From positions 5,673,224-5,737,223 of the forward strand of contig CAADRB010000001.1 in the NCBI GenBank assembly GCA_900708905.1: 64,000 bases of DNA, written 5' to 3'. The DNA is from Hymenolepis diminuta. Its lineage: Eukaryota > Platyhelminthes > Cestoda > Cyclophyllidea > Hymenolepididae. Positions 60,437-64,000 of this stretch are shown here, in pieces. The notes below the pieces were generated by a model. That model was not told the origin of the DNA, did no database searches, and saw only the letters and a program-made list of their open reading frames with translations. Both the position numbers and the translations under genes were made by a program. Position 1 is the stretch's first letter, and every line of letters begins with the position of its first letter.

Positions 60437-63400
60437 ACAAACTCACCTTGAAGTGCATTAAAACGCGAGTTTTCCTCTCCAAGTTTTTATAATACCATTA
60501 TAGTGTCAGATTTTAAGATAAGAATGACGACACTTGTGAATAGGGTTTTGAAGCGTTCTGTATGTACAACAGGTATCAACTATCATTTAACAGCCTTGAA
60601 AGAGTACCGACTTTTGCAGATCTAGACCAAGTACCTAAATATTAGAATTACGTAGTTTGATCTCTCACAATTTCCGCCTCCAATTTTTCACTCAAATGTT
60701 ACAACCATTTATTAAAACCGAATTTAATTTATTTTCGCAATTTACTGCTTTGCAACAAAACTATTACATAAATTATTGCTTCGCGCCCACGCCTTTGCTC
60801 GCCATTCAAAAACTACTCAAAGACACTCCACCGAATTTTTTAATGGAAATACTAAAATGGTGTTCTTATATTCAAATAATACTAATGTTTGAATTTTAAT
60901 AACTAAGCGGCCTCATTTTTCGTAAATAAATTTTATTTATAATTTACAGAACCAGTGGCTCTTGTGATGGAACAGACAATGAAGCTGTCAAAATTTATAA
61001 GGTTTCGAATAAAAATTCCAGAGCCAATTAAGAATGGCGGCAACAGTAAATAAATATGATAAAGAGAAGGTTTTTTGAAAGCTGCTCTTTAAGAGATACT
61101 TAAATTCTACCACTTCTCTGGCATGATTAATCGCTGAGGTTAGTCTTACATGTAAATCACTTGATGTACACCGATCTCATGGCCTCAGACTTAGCAGTTA
61201 TGCATTGGAAAAATTTTAGTTTTCTTCTACCTTGCTGTTAAAAATTTCCCTTTTATTATCAATTTTCTGCGTTGAAATTGGCTGCATCTAACTCAGACCA
61301 CCTCCATTTATGCTTGATCTAAATACATTAGCATCTTTTTCTAAGTATACTTTTCTGGGACTCGGGGGTACTAGTTTCTCTACAACAACAACAGTACAAA
61401 GAGATCTGAGTCAATTAAGTTACACACCTGTTATGGCAGGGGAAACTGAATAAACCTTTTAGTATTACTCTGAAATACATATGGCGTACGGATAAAACCA
61501 GTAAAGCAGCGAGAATCAAGGAGTTAGAGAGGATTTGATTGAGTCAGATGGAACGTTTAATCACTGTGGGTAGACTAAGCCGGGGAAACAAGGACAAATT
61601 AACAAGAGTTATTAGTCATTTTTAAGTGACAGCAGACATGAAAATTGGACTGAATGTCATAAATCGAAGAGAACCAACGTGAGAACACACATGAGGGAAT
61701 AAGCTACCATCACAAGGAACAACCAAGGTAGGTTGATTTTGAATGTTACATGTTAAAATTCGTGCAAATTAATAAGTTTAATTAAGGTTTCGAAGTTTTG
61801 ATTATTCTGTTTTCTGCGTATCTTTGGGCACTCTGGCCTGCTATTTATCGAGGTCCTAACCTTTTGATTTGTCAACCTACATTTGCTATGTTACCTATAT
61901 CGGATAACTGGTGAGGTTAAGTTCTCCAACTTTCAATCGTGCAAAAGACTGGTTGAAATAATAATCGCAGGAAAATTTAACAAGCCTGTAATTTTAAATT
62001 TTTAAATTTAAATTTGACTGAAAATTACAGAAAAATTTTCGACGGAGATCAGGGGTTTTCTTGATTATCAAAATTGACTTTGAGTTTTTTAGTTTCCTGA
62101 CAATTATTTACGCAGTATCAAATATAATAAGCAATTACAAGGAAAAACAAATTTTGAGTTAAAGAATTTTATTATCCTATGCAGTTGGGAGAACTGAAAA
62201 TGCAAAGTAAATACCTGCGATTAAGAAACACCAATTACCTATCCGTTAGTGACAATTAAAAAAAATTCTAATTTGTTTAAATGTGAAGGGAAGTAATGAA
62301 TAGAAACAATAAAGGAAACGGCATAATTCCTAATCTTGTATGTATGTTACAGTTATCTTCCACCTCAAAGTTTACTTTCTCCGCAGGTCGAATGGCTGAC
62401 TACATAATCTTCTTGTATCATTAATCAGTAAGCGCTGTTGCTTCACGGATATGTTTCGGGGAATTCGTAACACATATCATCACTCAAAATAAAGAAGAAA
62501 ATGCAGCATCTGGGTCAGCATCATTTTTTTTACTGTTTTAACCAATCCACTTTTCTTGGGTTCTAAATTTTAATCCAACATATAGAACATGCTGTATAAC
62601 TTTTAATCTTATCCTCTACTCTGTTTTTAAGCAGACTTTTATGTAAATCTGGTTCCAAAGGATTTTGCCTTATTATTGGAAGACTAATTAACCTGATCTA
62701 ATTTGTCTGGTTGTTTTATGTTCCCCCTTTTTATATGCTTTTTTAATGGTGCATGTCTTAAAATTAAAATTTGTTTGCTTCTGTTCAGCTTCCTTCTTAC
62801 CGTCCTCTAGGTGTCTTACTGCTTTTACTATTACAAGTAATACTATTGGCTGAAACATGTCAGTTTCGAGTTGCACAAGCTCTTTGCTACCGCCGATGAA
62901 GTCCAGATATCTAAGCAAACCATTTCTCGATTTAGAAAATGCAGATGCCGACAACGATTAGTGAAGCAGATCAACTTTAGAAATTCCAACCGATTGGCCT
63001 GAATAGTAAATCTCTAAGCAAATTGACTTCTTAAATATCAGATTTCCTTCTTGCTTTTATTTCAGAAATTGCGATGTAAAATGGGAAGGTGACTCATGTT
63101 TCCGTTAATCGGTAAACAAATGTCCCTTGACAAAAGTTCAACTGAAGATGTTGAGTCTCTATGGTAAAAGTGATGAAATGACTTTGAAGAACGTACTTTT
63201 ATTGAAAGAAATCCATAAATATCTTTACTTTAAGCGAATTTCTTGTTTTAATTTTAACTTTAGCCCCGAAAAGATGGTCTCTTTAAAGAATCAGAATTAC
63301 ACAAGTTATGCCGGATATAACCTACATAGCAACATATATATACATGCACATAAATTGAAAATTAAAATTATTTTATTGCCCAAAAACTAGCACCTTAGTT

Positions 63401-64000
63401 TTATTGTCCGTTTTATGATATGTTAGAAATCATGTTTACGCATTTCATAAAATTATACTTATCAGCAATAAATCTGGGAATATACGAACAAGAAATTGAT
63501 AAGATTAGAGCGAGAGCGCAATCCTATTTTCGATCAATCCCAATAACTTCCGTTTTTAAGTACTAAACAGTAATTAAAAAGGATTATAAAAATGTAATTC
63601 CTCTGATTGGTTCTGTAAAGTAAACAGTAAATTAAACATTGTACTTTGAAAGTGGCAGAGGAAAACAAATGCTTGACTTTTTATTGTCCAAGAATAGAAA
63701 TAATTCTTTCGGATTTCAAAACTGCTGCCCACCTTAATAAGCTGCTAATCGCTTTACAAGACTTACGACTTAAAGAATCCTTCCACACACATAAGATATT
63801 ACTTGCACCTTTTTGTATATTCAAGTAACCAGAGACCGAACTGGCCGTTGGGCCAAATGCCCTCTGTTAACGTCATTACAGTTTTAAGTTAGTAGAAGTT
63901 TATTTGAAGTTGATTTAAATCCATCAAAGCATTTAAAATTAAGAAATTTGTTTTTCTTTCAATAATCTACATTTTTGGTTTGATGTATTAAGCTTGAGTA
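60437..64000. other. Non-coding, nothing recognised
   Basis: The 88-codon minus frame at 62688-62954 and 87-codon + frame at 63127-63390 show no domain. A hairpin at 61986 is listed separately. Confidence 0.6.
61986..62030. repeat. Perfect 10-bp inverted repeat with A+T-rich loop
   Basis: CTGTAATTTT (61986-61995) and AAAATTACAG (62021-62030) are exact reverse complements around a 25-base loop made mostly of AAATTT blocks. It could be a small foldback element or a transcript hairpin. Confidence 0.5.

Noticed and set aside
1..64000. CRISPR arrays, operons or other prokaryotic systems
   Set aside because: No regularly spaced direct repeats and no dense coding; the window is eukaryotic in character.

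Overview
This window looks like a gene-poor, A+T-rich stretch of an animal nuclear genome, most likely an invertebrate and perhaps a flatworm. That assignment is an inference from overall composition, the kinds of old retroelement debris present, and one animal-specific ion-channel gene. Nothing looks prokaryotic: there are no operons, no dense coding and no ribosome-binding sites.

Only one gene can be supported with confidence. It is an uninterrupted 597-codon DEG/ENaC (degenerin / epithelial sodium channel) subunit on the + strand at 42843-44636. It has both transmembrane segments, the FPSLTIC motif after TM1, a cysteine-rich extracellular domain and the GG...EIIEF signature of TM2. Two positions normally highly conserved in the pore and gating machinery are changed: the N-terminal His-Gly pair is Arg-Gly, and the selectivity-filter G-x-S is G-I-T.

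The other roughly 62 kb is intergenic or possibly intronic DNA carrying scattered, decayed mobile-element sequence. I could recognise by eye: (1) two diverged copies of an LTR-like repeat (about 2777-3154 and 26927-27476), one longer by about 170 bp; (2) a fossil of a Ty3/gypsy-type polyprotein on the minus strand at 33048-33720, with a retropepsin LIGLDWL motif and a polypurine tract, whose tail matches DNA directly beside the second LTR copy; (3) a tRNA-derived SINE-like family with three good copies (17326, 49903, 50931) and two poorer ones (about 3405 and 60382); (4) a three-copy degenerate repeat (1-180, 815-1005, 6190-6312); (5) a two-copy repeat (22310-22430 and 46262-46395).

Most other short open frames are at the level expected by chance. 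My rough estimate is that A+T-rich DNA of this size should contain one or two random frames of 100-120 codons. A few are listed at low confidence because base composition or layout made them worth recording. No tRNA, rRNA, CRISPR or other structured RNA gene was found by eye.
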